Positions 9,523 to 19,751 of a stretch of DNA of 64,000 nucleotides are shown piece by piece. Under the pieces are notes generated by a model. The model searched no databases. It had not been told where the DNA came from and worked only from the letters and a program-made list of their open reading frames with translations. The DNA lies in contig NZ_CP033932.1 in NCBI RefSeq assembly GCF_003815975.1, positions 1,426,001 to 1,490,000 on the forward strand, read 5' to 3'. The translations under genes were made by a program, and so were the position numbers. The first letter of the stretch is position 1. Each line of letters begins with the position of its first letter. The DNA comes from Chryseobacterium bernardetii. GTDB lineage: Bacteria; Bacteroidota; Bacteroidia; Flavobacteriales; Weeksellaceae.

Positions 9523-11160
9523 ATGAAAATAATTAATATAAAAACCTATATGCTTGGAATGGCAGTGCTTCTTTCTGCCTCCAGTTGTACCGGAGATTTT
9601 GAGCAGTTTAATCAAGAGAAAGTTGGTGGTCCGGAAAATTTTTATGCAGACTTTAAGGCAATTGTAGATCCTATGAAAGCCATGCAAAGAGGTTTTCAAG
9701 CAGATTATCAGTTAGCGACCAATCTCAATGCAGATATGTTTAGTGGAATGTTTAGTACAGCATCACAATTTAATGGAGGTACAAATAATCTTACTTATCT
9801 AATGATGGATAACTGGAACAATAGGATCATTTCGAAACAGCAGGATACTTTTAATAATTCTATTATCATTGATAACGCTGCAAAAAACAACTATCCCGGG
9901 ATAGATTTCACAGCCACTTTTGCCGTTAAAAAAATATTGAAAATTATTATGGCGGCAAGAGTTTCAGACCGTCATGGGCCTGTAGTGTATAGTAAATATG
10001 ACACCCCAAATGCAAACGGTATTACAGATTTTGATTCTCAGCAAGACGCTTACAACAATTTTATTAATGACCTTACCATTGCTATTTCTGATTTGCAAAA
10101 AGTACAAAATACTCCCGCAACTCAGAATGTAGAAGATAAATCTGTGGTGAAAAAATCAGATTTGATTTATGGTGGAGACATCGCCAAATGGGCAAAATTA
10201 GCCAACTCTCTTAAGCTAAGGTTTGCTTTGCGTATGAGTTATGCTGATCCTGTAAAATCAAAAAAATATGCAGAGGAAGTCTTTGCTTCTTCCGCAGGGT
10301 TAATATCTGATAATACAGATAATGCATTGATAAGTGTTGGACAGCACGAATTAAGTTTTATTATCTATTCGTGGGGTGACTGTTATATAGGAGCTCCAAT
10401 AATAGCTTATATGAATGGTTTCAAAGATCCCAGGCTTCCTTCATATGCTAATCCAACAACAGATCCGGCAACTTTTATAGATGGTAAACCACAATATCTA
10501 GGAATACGCCAAGGAATTGATTTAATTAATGGGAAACCAACCTATGGTGGTTATTCCCAACCTGCTGCAAGATCTGCAAGTGGAGATTATTTCTCAAGTA
10601 GTAATGGGAAATTCAAATTATTTACTGCTGCCGAAACTTGGTTTTTAAAAGCTGAAGCAGCTTTGAGAGGCTATTCAGGTGCAGGGGATGCACAAGCTAA
10701 TTACCAGGCAGGTATTACTCAATCTTTTGGAGAATGGGGGAAAAGTCCAGATGTAGCTAATTATCTTGCTGATAACGTTTCAACAGAAGCTCCTTATATC
10801 GATCCTAAAAATGCAGCCAATAATATCCTTGCCGGAGATTCTCAATTAAGTACCATTACAATCGCTTGGAACAACAGCGATTCTAACGAAAAGAAACTTG
10901 AAAGAATCATCACTCAAAAATGGCTGGCTCTTTACCCGGATGGTCCTGAAGCATGGGCTGAACAAAGAAGAACAGGATATCCGGTTTTATTCAAAGTGAG
11001 AAAAAATGATAGCGGCGGATTAATTGGTACAGATCAGATGATCAGAAGAATTCCATTTACAAATGATACCAAGAATTCTACTTTTAATTATGCACAGGCA
11101 GTTCAGCAATTAGGAGGTCCTGATAACGGAGCAACAAAGCTTTGGTGGGATAAAAAATAA
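9523..11160 (+). CDS. SusD/RagB-family nutrient-binding lipoprotein
   Basis: 545-residue surface lipoprotein that caps the SusC barrel and binds glycan. The signal peptide ends in a lipobox (LSASSC, lipidated Cys at residue 22-24) followed by acidic residues (GDFEQF), compatible with surface export. The helical TPR-like body has typical SusD_2-group features: QFNQEKVGGPENFYADFKA near the start, WAKLANSLKLRFALRM in the middle, and AETWFLKAEAALRG, then LYPDGPEAWAEQRRTGYP near the end. Pairing with susC is universal in polysaccharide utilization loci. Confidence 0.93.
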   Translation: MKIINIKTYMLGMAVLLSASSCTGDFEQFNQEKVGGPENFYADFKAIVDPMKAMQRGFQADYQLATNLNADMFSGMFSTASQFNGGTNNLTYLMMDNWNNRIISKQQDTFNNSIIIDNAAKNNYPGIDFTATFAVKKILKIIMAARVSDRHGPVVYSKYDTPNANGITDFDSQQDAYNNFINDLTIAISDLQKVQNTPATQNVEDKSVVKKSDLIYGGDIAKWAKLANSLKLRFALRMSYADPVKSKKYAEEVFASSAGLISDNTDNALISVGQHELSFIIYSWGDCYIGAPIIAYMNGFKDPRLPSYANPTTDPATFIDGKPQYLGIRQGIDLINGKPTYGGYSQPAARSASGDYFSSSNGKFKLFTAAETWFLKAEAALRGYSGAGDAQANYQAGITQSFGEWGKSPDVANYLADNVSTEAPYIDPKNAANNILAGDSQLSTITIAWNNSDSNEKKLERIITQKWLALYPDGPEAWAEQRRTGYPVLFKVRKNDSGGLIGTDQMIRRIPFTNDTKNSTFNYAQAVQQLGGPDNGATKLWWDKK

Positions 11161-11181
11161 TCAAATTACTTTAATAATACA

Positions 11182-11285
11182 GAGACATCTCATAAAGGAT
11201 AATCATTCAGGCAGGAGATTGGCGTAGGATCTCCAAAAAAATTATAGTTTCGTTTTTTAGCCGGAATGAACCTTGAGATGCTCTC
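11182..11285 (+). other. Inverted repeats between susD and the transporter gene
   Basis: The 152-nt gap contains a near-inverted pair (GAGACATCTCA at 11182-11192 and TGAGATG-CTCTC at 11274-11285, followed by a T-rich stretch) enclosing a small hairpin (GGAGAT 11214-11219 / ATCTCC 11229-11234). This could lower transcription from susCD into the enzyme genes; such attenuation is common after susD but not shown here. Confidence 0.3.
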
Positions 11286-11312
11286 TTTTCTTTTTGAATT
11301 TTATTTTTAAAT

Positions 11313-12611
11313 ATGGGAAAAAACAACTCCGGAACCCGTCGGATTCAGCCAATTCTTTGGATATCCACATTATATTTTGCAATGGGTGTACCCTTTGTAA
11401 CCATTAATGCGGTATCAGGAATTATGTATAAAGATATGGGAGTTTCGGATTCACAGATTACCTTCTGGACCGCTTTAATTATGTTTTCATGGACATTGAA
11501 GCCACTCTGGAGCCCTTTTCTGGAAATCTATAAAAACAAAAAATTCTTTGTTGTTACTACCCAGTTTGCTATAGGAATTCTGTTTGCCCTGATTGCATTA
11601 AGCCTTCCTCTGCATAATTTTTTCAAATACAGCATTGCTCTTTTTGCAGTAGTGGCATTTTGTGGAGCCACCCATGATGTGGTGGCAGACGGAACTTATA
11701 TTGGTTTTCTTACCAATAAAGAACAAGCCAGGTATATTGGCTGGCAGGGAGCATTTTACAACCTTGCCAAGATTATCAGTAGTGGAGCTTTGGTTTATGT
11801 GGCCGGTGTTTTAGAAAAAACAAAAGGAGTTACCAATGCCTGGATGATGATTATGACTATTTATGCAATATTGTTTTTTGCATTAGCCATCTATCATTAT
11901 CTGATCCTGCCTAAAGAAAATAACGAAGAACAGAAAGGTGAGAAAACAGCAGGAAATGTACGTAAAGAATTATTGGAGGTCATTACCTCATTCTTTACTA
12001 AAAAAAACATTCTGTGGTCAATACTGTTCATTATCCTGTATCGCTTCGCAGAAGGTTTTGCCATCAAAATTGCGCCTTTATTTTTTAAAGCACCAAGAAC
12101 TTCAGGCGGATTAGGGCTATCAACATCAGATATCGGACTTATCTATGGAACATATGGTTCTGCAGCATTCATCCTGGGGTCTGTTCTCGCGGGATATTTT
12201 ATTTCGGCCAGAGGATTAAAGAAGTCTTTGATATGGCTGTGCTGTGCATTCAATATTCCATTCGTAGTCTATGCATTACTGGCTTATTATCAGCCTGTAG
12301 ACCTTTTACCTGTAGGAGTTGCGGTAGTAGTGGAATATTTCGGTTATGGATTTGGGTTTGTAGGATTAATGCTTTATATGATGCAGCAAATTGCTCCTGG
12401 AAAACATAAAACAGCCCACTATGCTTTTGCCACAGGAATTATGAATCTCGGAGTTATGATTCCGGGCATGTTCAGTGGGATGATCAGCGACTGGATCGGG
12501 TATAAGATGTTCTTTATCTGGGTACTGATTGCTACAATCCCGGCATTCCTTGTAACCCTGTTCGTTCCCTTCCCTTATTCAGAAAACCAGAAAGAAGAAT
12601 CCATCAATTAA
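11313..12611 (+). CDS. MFS transporter (likely disaccharide importer)
   Basis: 432 residues with about twelve hydrophobic segments and no signal peptide, typical of a major facilitator of the inner membrane. Family features include the charged loop after segment 2 (SPFLEIYKNKKF) and FVGLMLYMMQQIAPGKHKTAHYAFATG in the C-terminal half, seen in AmpG/SLC33-like MFS proteins linked to glycan loci. It is immediately followed by the GH130 phosphorylase gene (34 nt), an arrangement known from gut Bacteroides in which the transporter brings Man-GlcNAc into the cytoplasm for phosphorolysis. The substrate is therefore inferred from context. Confidence 0.85.
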   Translation: MGKNNSGTRRIQPILWISTLYFAMGVPFVTINAVSGIMYKDMGVSDSQITFWTALIMFSWTLKPLWSPFLEIYKNKKFFVVTTQFAIGILFALIALSLPLHNFFKYSIALFAVVAFCGATHDVVADGTYIGFLTNKEQARYIGWQGAFYNLAKIISSGALVYVAGVLEKTKGVTNAWMMIMTIYAILFFALAIYHYLILPKENNEEQKGEKTAGNVRKELLEVITSFFTKKNILWSILFIILYRFAEGFAIKIAPLFFKAPRTSGGLGLSTSDIGLIYGTYGSAAFILGSVLAGYFISARGLKKSLIWLCCAFNIPFVVYALLAYYQPVDLLPVGVAVVVEYFGYGFGFVGLMLYMMQQIAPGKHKTAHYAFATGIMNLGVMIPGMFSGMISDWIGYKMFFIWVLIATIPAFLVTLFVPFPYSENQKEESIN

Positions 12612-12645
12612 TAAACAAATTTAAATAAAAAAGTAAAAATACTTT

Positions 12646-13617
12646 ATGACAGCTCAATCAGTAATGATCCCTTGGCAGGATCGCCCGGAAAATTGTAATG
12701 ATATCATGTGGAGGTTTTCCGAAAACCCGATCATTAACAGATATGCGATACCTACTTCAAACAGTGTGTTCAACAGTGCGGTAATCCCGTTTGAAGATGG
12801 GTTTGCCGGAGTGTTCCGTTGCGACAATAAAGCCGTACAGATGAACATTTTTGCAGGGTTCAGTAAAGATGGAATCAATTGGGATATCAACCATGATCCT
12901 ATTGAAATGCAGGCCGGAAATACCAATATGATTGAATCCGATTACAAATATGATCCCCGCGTAACTTTCATTGAAGACCGTTACTGGATCACATGGTGCA
13001 ACGGATATAACGGACCAACCATAGGAATTGGATATACTTTTGATTTTAAAGAATTTTTTCAGTGTGAAAATGCCTTTCTTCCATTCAACAGAAACGGGGT
13101 TTTGTTCCCTGAAAAAATCAATGGAAAATATGCCATGCTGAGCCGTCCGAGTGATAACGGGCATACACCTTTCGGAGATATTTATATAAGCTACAGCCCT
13201 GATATGAAATACTGGGGAGAACACCGATGCGTGATGAAAGTAACCCCTTTCGAAGACAGTGCATGGCAGTGTACGAAGATTGGCGGTGGGCCCGTTCCTA
13301 TCAAAACAGAAGAAGGATGGCTGCTTTTCTATCATGGTGTCATCAATACCTGCAGAGGATTCAGATACTCAATGGGGGCTGCCTTGCTGGATCTTGAAGA
13401 TCCTACAAAAGTATTATACAGAACGAAGCCTTATCTATTGGCGCCGGCCGAATTGTATGAACTTACAGGAGACGTGCCTAATGTGGTTTTCCCTTGCGCA
13501 GCACTCACGGAAGGAGATCAAGTAACAGTATATTACGGTGCTGCTGATACCGTAGTTGCTATTGCCTTTGGGTATATCTCAGAAATTATTGATTTTATGA
13601 AAAAGAATTCAATTTAA
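12646..13617 (+). CDS. GH130 beta-mannoside phosphorylase (Man-GlcNAc type)
   Basis: 323-residue five-bladed beta-propeller enzyme without signal peptide, hence cytoplasmic. Family GH130 features are visible: [21 protein letters not shown] near the N-terminus, the YDPRVT segment carrying the catalytic Asp (about residue 104), GPTIGIGYT, and [21 protein letters not shown]. Members of this subgroup cleave beta-1,4-mannosyl-N-acetylglucosamine with phosphate, giving mannose 1-phosphate and GlcNAc. The flanking MFS, GH92 and endoglycosidase genes fit degradation of the N-glycan core. Beta-1,4-mannan disaccharide as substrate cannot be excluded from sequence alone. Confidence 0.88.
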   Translation: MTAQSVMIPWQDRPENCNDIMWRFSENPIINRYAIPTSNSVFNSAVIPFEDGFAGVFRCDNKAVQMNIFAGFSKDGINWDINHDPIEMQAGNTNMIESDYKYDPRVTFIEDRYWITWCNGYNGPTIGIGYTFDFKEFFQCENAFLPFNRNGVLFPEKINGKYAMLSRPSDNGHTPFGDIYISYSPDMKYWGEHRCVMKVTPFEDSAWQCTKIGGGPVPIKTEEGWLLFYHGVINTCRGFRYSMGAALLDLEDPTKVLYRTKPYLLAPAELYELTGDVPNVVFPCAALTEGDQVTVYYGAADTVVAIAFGYISEIIDFMKKNSI

Positions 13618-13747
13618 TACAGTAATATAAAGTTTAGGAAAATAGGCTAATCATTTTAATTTCTCCCGTATTTTCTGGGAATTTTATAAATGGTTTTCCT
13701 ATTTTTAAACCAACTTAATAATAAAAAATTCCGATACCCCTCTTATC

Positions 13748-15979
13748 ATGAAAAAAGAACTGCTTATCTGCTTTTTTACAACCCTGATTTCTGTTGCCAA
13801 TGCCCAGCAAAATAAAAATGATGTTTTATCCTGGGTAGATCCGTTCATTGGAACAGGAGGACATGGACATACGTTTCCGGGAGCTACTACACCATTCGGA
13901 ATGATTCAGCTGAGTCCGGATCAGAATACCAAAAGCGGAGACTGGGACTGGTGTTCCGGATACCATTACAGCAGTAAGACGATCATGGGATTCAGTCATA
14001 ATCACTTAAGCGGAACAGGCTGGGCCGACCTTGGAGATATTCTGGTGATGCCAACAGTAGGGCAGGTAAAAATGGTTCCGGGATCAGAAGATAAGCCTGA
14101 AACAGGATACCGTTCAACATTCACTCATGATAAAGAAACTGCAGCACCGGGATATTATTCCGTAATGCTGGACAGCTATGGAATTAAAGCAGAACTTACC
14201 GCTTCTCCGAGAGTAGGATTCCATAAATATACTTTCCCGAAGACTGATGAGGCCAATATTATTGTTGATCCTACCAATAAAATCTTCGGAAATATTTATC
14301 ACACACTGGTAAGTGTGGAAGGCAATAACAAAATTAAAGGATATTGCTACAGCAACGGCTGGGGCGGAAAAAGATTTGCGTACTTCGTGATGGAATTTTC
14401 CAAGCCGTTTAAATCTTATGGAGTGTATGCTGAAGGGAAAATAAAAGACAACGAAAAAATTGCATTGGCAAAAGACGCGAAAGCCTTTGTAAGATTTGCT
14501 ACAGAAGCCAATGAAAGTATCGAAGTAAGAGTTTCCCTATCTCCGGTAAGCACAGAAAATGCTCAGGAAAATTTTGATACGGAAGCTAAAAATGTAGACT
14601 TTGCAAAAGCAAAAGAAACCGCACAAAAGACCTGGAGAGATCTTATCGGAAGATTCCAGGTAACCGGAGGAACAGACAGTCAGAGAAAAATTTTCTATAC
14701 AGGTGTTTACCACACATTTATCGCTCCGAATCTTTATATGGATGTGAACGGAGATTATGTAGCCGCTCAGGAAAATATGAATACGAAATGGTTTACCAAC
14801 TACAGTACCTATTCTTACTGGGACGGATTCAGGGCAACCCACCCGCTGTTGACCATTATGGATCAAAAGCATACAAAAGAATTTGCCAATTCTCTGATCA
14901 GCAGATACACAGACCGTAAAGATCATATGCCGATCTGGGAACTGTGTGGGTATGATAACTTCTGTATGTTAGGTTATCACAGTGCTTCTGTAATCTGGGA
15001 TGCCATTTCAAAGGGTGTTCCGGGGATTGATGCTGAAAAAGCATTTGCTGCGATGAAAGATGCCTCTCTTACGGATAAAATGAGCAGCAGCGATGGAGGC
15101 GGAGGTCTTAACGATTATATTAAATTAGGTTATACCCCTTCAGAGAACGGAGCTTCTGTTTCTGCAACATTAGAATATTCTTATGACGATTGGTGTATCC
15201 AGCAGTTAGCAGAGAAACTGGGGAAGAAAGACGAAGCAGAAGTGTACAGAAAACGTTCAATGAACTTCCTGAATACCTTTAATAAAGAAAATAATCACTT
15301 CTGGCCAAGACAGAAAGACGGTAAGTTCTTAGCAGACTTTGCCCTTAATGACTGGAAGAAACTTCAGCCACACTGGGTTTCCGGAAATATCTGGGCCTAT
15401 GACTTCTTTGTTCCGCATCAGATCGATGAAATGATGAATCTGTATGGAGGAAAAAAAGGATTTGAAGAAAAACTGGATAAAACCTTTACAGAAGCGCTTC
15501 ATATGGAAGGAGAACAGCACGTTGATATTTCAGGATTCATTGGGTCTTTAGGATTCGGAGATGAGCCCGGCCATCATGTTCCTTATTTGTACAACTACGC
15601 GGGAAGCCCTTACAAGACGCAGAAAATGGTGAAATTTATCCGTGACAACATGTATGCGGCGAAACCGGACGGAATTGTCAATAACGAAGACTGCGGACAA
15701 ATGTCAGCATGGTATATCTTCTCATCATTAGGATTCTATCCTGTGACACCAGGGAAACCAGTATATGCCATTGGAGCACCACAGTTTCCGAAAGCTTCAT
15801 TACAATTGGAAAACGGTAAAACATTTACGGTAATTGCAGACAAAATATCCGATAAAAATATCTATGTACAGAAAATGTTCCTGAACGGAAAAGAATACAA
15901 AAGCTGGGAACTGAATCACTCTGACATTATGAACGGTGGCGAACTGAGATTTGTAATGGGAAGTAAGCCTGTAAAATAA
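13748..15979 (+). CDS. GH92 family alpha-mannosidase
   Basis: 743-residue exo-alpha-mannosidase of the Ca2+-dependent GH92 family, with a signal peptide (cleaved near VANAQQ, residue 19) and no T9SS tail, so probably periplasmic. Signatures: VDPFIGTGGHGHTFPGA, GWADLGDILVMP, YWDGFRATHPLLTIMDQ, and the C-terminal NNEDCGQMSAWYIFSSLGFY, PVTPGKPVYAIGAP. These enzymes remove alpha-1,2/1,3/1,4/1,6-mannose from N-glycans; linkage cannot be read from sequence. A 130-nt gap before it holds no clear promoter, so it is probably cotranscribed with GH130. A second GH92 lies about 5 kb downstream. Confidence 0.94.
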   Translation: MKKELLICFFTTLISVANAQQNKNDVLSWVDPFIGTGGHGHTFPGATTPFGMIQLSPDQNTKSGDWDWCSGYHYSSKTIMGFSHNHLSGTGWADLGDILVMPTVGQVKMVPGSEDKPETGYRSTFTHDKETAAPGYYSVMLDSYGIKAELTASPRVGFHKYTFPKTDEANIIVDPTNKIFGNIYHTLVSVEGNNKIKGYCYSNGWGGKRFAYFVMEFSKPFKSYGVYAEGKIKDNEKIALAKDAKAFVRFATEANESIEVRVSLSPVSTENAQENFDTEAKNVDFAKAKETAQKTWRDLIGRFQVTGGTDSQRKIFYTGVYHTFIAPNLYMDVNGDYVAAQENMNTKWFTNYSTYSYWDGFRATHPLLTIMDQKHTKEFANSLISRYTDRKDHMPIWELCGYDNFCMLGYHSASVIWDAISKGVPGIDAEKAFAAMKDASLTDKMSSSDGGGGLNDYIKLGYTPSENGASVSATLEYSYDDWCIQQLAEKLGKKDEAEVYRKRSMNFLNTFNKENNHFWPRQKDGKFLADFALNDWKKLQPHWVSGNIWAYDFFVPHQIDEMMNLYGGKKGFEEKLDKTFTEALHMEGEQHVDISGFIGSLGFGDEPGHHVPYLYNYAGSPYKTQKMVKFIRDNMYAAKPDGIVNNEDCGQMSAWYIFSSLGFYPVTPGKPVYAIGAPQFPKASLQLENGKTFTVIADKISDKNIYVQKMFLNGKEYKSWELNHSDIMNGGELRFVMGSKPVK

Positions 15980-16013
15980 AGACTAATAAAAATTAAACGA
16001 AATAAAAGTATCA

Positions 16014-17441
16014 ATGGAAAGGAGAGATTTTATTAAGACAAGTGCGCTGGCAGGAGCCGGATTGCTGTTTACTCAAAATGTTTTTGCTAAAAATTTAGTG
16101 CTGGACGATTTTCCTGTTGTCCGTGTTCCTAAAGACAAAAGACATTTTACCAGCGAATCCGTAGAAAGTGCTATTGCAGCGTTTAAAAAGAAAGTAAAAA
16201 ACAAAGAGCTGAGCTGGCTTTTTGAAAACTGCTTTCCGAATACATTAGATACTACTGTTTTTTACAGTGAAACCAACGGTACACCGGATACGTATGTAAT
16301 TACCGGAGACATTGATGCCATGTGGCTTCGAGACAGTTCTGCACAGGTTTTTCCTTATCTGCAGTTCTCTAAAAAAGATGAAAAACTTCATAAATTGATT
16401 TCCGGAGTTATCCATAAACAGACAACATTCATCCTTAAAGATCCTTATGCCAATGCGTTTTATAACGATGATAAAAAGATCAGTAAGTGGAAAGAGTATG
16501 ACCATACCAATATGAAGCCGGGAACCCATGAAAGAAAATGGGAAATAGACTCGCTTTGCTACCCTATCCGTTTGGCATATCACTTCTGGAAAACAACAGG
16601 AGATACCAAACCTTTTGATGCGGACTGGTTACAGGGAATTAAACTTACTTTGCAGACTTTCATCGAGCAGCAAAGGAAAAAAGACTTAGGACCTTACAAA
16701 TTTGAACGTACAACATCATGGGCGACAGATGGAGTTCCTATGGGCGGATACGGCTACCCAACAAAACCTGTAGGTCTTATCAGCTCTATGTTCCGTCCAA
16801 GTGATGATGCTACGATTTATGGGTTTCTGATTCCTTCCAACCTATTTGCAGTAGTAAGCTTACGTCAGGCTGCAGAAATGGTGTCTCAGATTAAAAATGA
16901 AAGAACGTTGGCTCAACAACTGAACAGCCTTGCTGATGAGGTAGATGCAGCCATCAAAAAATACGGAATTTACAATCACCCTGAATTTGGGAAAATATAC
17001 GCTTTTGAAGTAAATGGCTTTGGAAGTTATAACCTGATGGATGATGCAAACTGTCCAAGTTTGCTGGGATTACCTTATCTGGATGCGGTGAAAGCGGACG
17101 ACCCTGTGTATCAGAATACGAGAAAATTCGTCTGGTCTGAAAATAACCCATTCTTTTTCAAAGGAAAGCTGGCAGAAGGGATAGGAGGCCCACATATTGG
17201 GCTTGATATGATCTGGCCAATGAGTATCATTATGAAAGCGCTCACTACAAAAGATAAAAGTGAGATCAGATGGTGTATAGATACCTTACAGAAAACGCAC
17301 GGAGGGACAGGCTTTATGCATGAATCCTTCCATAAAGACAACGACAAAAAATTCACCAGAGAATGGTTCGCATGGGCCAATACTTTATTTGGAGAATTGC
17401 TTTGGAAAACCTTTAACGAAAACCCTGATTTACTGACATAG
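16014..17441 (+). CDS. GH125 exo-alpha-1,6-mannosidase
   Basis: 475-residue metal-independent glycosidase of family GH125 (formerly DUF1237). The N-terminus MERRDFIKTSALAGAGLLF is a Tat-type signal (twin Arg then FIK), pointing to export of a folded enzyme. Family motifs: TYVITGDIDAMWLRDSSAQV (residues about 88-107) with the active-site Asp/Arg region, HERKWEIDSLCYPIRLAY, and PMGGYGYPTKPVGLISSMFRP, SDDATIYGFLIPSN. The GIGGPHIGLDMIWPMSIIMKAL segment near the C-terminus is also diagnostic. It follows GH92 by 34 nt. GH125 enzymes cleave non-reducing alpha-1,6-mannose, complementing the GH92 enzymes on high-mannose glycans. Confidence 0.93.
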   Translation: MERRDFIKTSALAGAGLLFTQNVFAKNLVLDDFPVVRVPKDKRHFTSESVESAIAAFKKKVKNKELSWLFENCFPNTLDTTVFYSETNGTPDTYVITGDIDAMWLRDSSAQVFPYLQFSKKDEKLHKLISGVIHKQTTFILKDPYANAFYNDDKKISKWKEYDHTNMKPGTHERKWEIDSLCYPIRLAYHFWKTTGDTKPFDADWLQGIKLTLQTFIEQQRKKDLGPYKFERTTSWATDGVPMGGYGYPTKPVGLISSMFRPSDDATIYGFLIPSNLFAVVSLRQAAEMVSQIKNERTLAQQLNSLADEVDAAIKKYGIYNHPEFGKIYAFEVNGFGSYNLMDDANCPSLLGLPYLDAVKADDPVYQNTRKFVWSENNPFFFKGKLAEGIGGPHIGLDMIWPMSIIMKALTTKDKSEIRWCIDTLQKTHGGTGFMHESFHKDNDKKFTREWFAWANTLFGELLWKTFNENPDLLT

Positions 17442-17550
17442 CTCATTAGTTTATATGGCTTATTTACTTAAGATACTTTCCTCAAAAAAGAAAGGATCAG
17501 GGGAGTGCTATATCAAATTCACACACCAAAACACCTTAAAAAATTATACA

Positions 17551-19689
17551 ATGAAAAAAAAATCAATCCTTACTGCACTGATGGCCATGGCGCTACAATC
17601 CGGTGCTTTCCTTAACGCACAACAGCTTAATCCTAAAGGAATATGCTACGTGGAAGTGAATAACAACAACATCCTGAATGCAGGAGCGTATAAACTGCAA
17701 ACATCGAATAGTTATCTGTTCAATGTGGTAAATATCTTTGCGGCTAATATTAATTATGATACCAGCCGTGGAAGAGCCTATCTGTATTCTAATAATAATG
17801 TCACCAAAGTTCTTACCAATGCAGATACCTACATAAAACCACTGCAACAGAAAGGAATGAAAGTGGTGTTAACCATTCTTGGAAACCATCAGGGGGCCGG
17901 GATCTGTAATTTTCCTACCCGTGAGGCGGCTAAAGATTTTGCATTACAGCTAGCCAATACAGTCAACACTTATGGTTTAGATGGAATTGATTTTGATGAT
18001 GAATATTCAGACTATGGAAATAACGGAACAGGACAGCCTAATGACAGTTCCTTCGTCATGCTTGTTCAGGAATTAAGAGCATTGCTGCCGGATAAAATTA
18101 TTTCATTCTACTATTATGGAGACGCCGCTTCAAGGCTTTCCTGGAACGGAGCCAGAGTAGGGGACAATATTAATTATAGCTGGAATGCCATGTATGGTAC
18201 ATTCTCTGCCCCTAATGTTCCGCCTCTTACAAAAGCTCAGATCTCCCCGGCAGCAGTCTGGCTGGGGAATACTTCCAATTCTACAACAACAAGCCTTGCA
18301 ACGCAAACCAAAAACGGAGGCTACGGATTATATCTTTGGTATGATCTTAAAGGAACCAATCAAGCCTCACAGCTTTCAGCAGGAACTCAAACATTATATG
18401 GTGAAGCAACAGTTCTAAGCGGTACTTTACAATCATGGACGCAAGGAACCAACTGTGATGCACCTATCGGATTATATACCAGTAATCTTACCGGAACAAG
18501 TGCAAAATTAAACTGGACTACAGTGGGAACCAATACCTACGATATTGACTATAAACCAGCCACTTCCACAACATGGACGAGTGTTGCTACAGCCATTAAC
18601 GCTAGTTCAGTAACCATTTCAGGATTAACTGCTAACACTGAATACGACTGGAGAATCAGAACAAATTGCAGTGTAAAAAGTACTTATATGTTCGCTCCGA
18701 GATTCAACAGCGGATCAGGAACAACACCTACAGGTTCTTATGCCCTTTCCTTGGATGGAAGCACTGAATCTGGGGCGGCAGGAAATATGAATTTAAGTGG
18801 TTCAGCATTATCTTTCGAAGGCTGGATCAAGCCTTCCTCCTTCAAATCAGCTTCCCCATATATTTCATCTATTATGGGAACAGAGGCAGGTGATGCTAAT
18901 TCAGCATTATTAAGATTGGGTGATGCCAGCCTTGCCAATAATAAGCTTCAGTTTGTATTAAGCATCAATAATGTACAGCAGAAACTGGCCTCCACTACAG
19001 CGTTGAATGCCAATACCTGGTATCATGTGGCTGCAACTTATGATGGAAGTTCTATGAAACTTTATATCAATGGAGTGTTGGATGCAAGTAAGGCACAAAC
19101 CGGAAGCGTAGTTTCTAATGGAGCATTCAACGTAGGATATCTATACAATACTTCCAGAAACTTCAATGGTAAGATAGATGAGGTCAGAGTGTGGAAGCGT
19201 GCCTTAAGTCAGACGGAGATCAGTCAGAATATGTGTAATGTATCTGTTCCGGCTACTTCTCTTGCAGCGTATTGGAAATTCAATGAAGGAAGCGGTGCTA
19301 CCGTTCAGGACAGCTCTGGAAATGGGGTTAGCCTAAGTTTAACAGGAGTGGATGCTTCCAATTGGGGAACAGATCTGCCATGTGCTGCTGGAACTTCAAT
19401 GGTATCAAAAACTGCCGCTATCCAAAGCACAGTTAATACTAAGAGCTTAATCAAAATATATCCGAATCCAATCAGCAAATCTTCATCATTTACGGTTTCA
19501 GTTCCTGATGAATACAACAAAGGAAAACTGACCATCTTTGATTTTTATGGAAGAATTATGAGCACGAAATCATTGAATGCCGGAAATAACCAGTATGAGT
19601 CATCCGGGCTTTCATCCGGAAATTATATCCTTCAGTTTGAATCGCAGAATGGAAGTATCAAACAGACAGAGAAATTAATGATAAAATAA
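17551..19689 (+). CDS. Secreted GH18 endo-beta-N-acetylglucosaminidase (Endo F/H type), T9SS-sorted
   Basis: 712 residues from the ATG chosen because it opens a normal signal peptide (MKKKSILTALMAMALQSGAF, cleaved near NAQQ); an in-frame ATG 96 nt earlier would bury it. The GH18 barrel holds DGIDFDDE (residues 144-151, catalytic Glu151), nearly the Endo H/Endo F sequence, so the predicted reaction is cleavage of the chitobiose core of N-glycans. It is followed by an FN3 domain (about 305-385), a LamG-like concanavalin domain (about 400-585, LSLDGSTESG, AATYDGSSMKLYINGVLD) and a type A T9SS sorting domain (IKIYPNPISKSSSF, IFDFYGRIMS, SGNYILQFE). It likely acts at the cell surface, first in the pathway. 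Confidence 0.92.
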   Translation: MKKKSILTALMAMALQSGAFLNAQQLNPKGICYVEVNNNNILNAGAYKLQTSNSYLFNVVNIFAANINYDTSRGRAYLYSNNNVTKVLTNADTYIKPLQQKGMKVVLTILGNHQGAGICNFPTREAAKDFALQLANTVNTYGLDGIDFDDEYSDYGNNGTGQPNDSSFVMLVQELRALLPDKIISFYYYGDAASRLSWNGARVGDNINYSWNAMYGTFSAPNVPPLTKAQISPAAVWLGNTSNSTTTSLATQTKNGGYGLYLWYDLKGTNQASQLSAGTQTLYGEATVLSGTLQSWTQGTNCDAPIGLYTSNLTGTSAKLNWTTVGTNTYDIDYKPATSTTWTSVATAINASSVTISGLTANTEYDWRIRTNCSVKSTYMFAPRFNSGSGTTPTGSYALSLDGSTESGAAGNMNLSGSALSFEGWIKPSSFKSASPYISSIMGTEAGDANSALLRLGDASLANNKLQFVLSINNVQQKLASTTALNANTWYHVAATYDGSSMKLYINGVLDASKAQTGSVVSNGAFNVGYLYNTSRNFNGKIDEVRVWKRALSQTEISQNMCNVSVPATSLAAYWKFNEGSGATVQDSSGNGVSLSLTGVDASNWGTDLPCAAGTSMVSKTAAIQSTVNTKSLIKIYPNPISKSSSFTVSVPDEYNKGKLTIFDFYGRIMSTKSLNAGNNQYESSGLSSGNYILQFESQNGSIKQTEKLMIK

Positions 19690-19697
19690 TATAAATC

Positions 19698-19728
19698 AGC
19701 CATTGGGCTTAGGCCCAATGGCTTTTTT
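19698..19728 (+). terminator. Intrinsic terminator after the GH18 gene
   Basis: A 10-bp perfect stem, GCCATTGGGC / GCCCAATGGC (19699-19708 and 19713-19722), plus an A-T closing pair, loop TTAG, then TTTTTT. It ends the transcript that runs from the GH130/GH92 genes. Confidence 0.9.
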
Positions 19729-19751
19729 CCCATTTCAAAAAATTAGTATCA

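Noticed and set aside
17455..17550. Upstream ATG extending the GH18 protein by 32 residues
   Set aside because: It would bury a normal signal peptide and lacks homology; the ATG at 17551 was taken instead.
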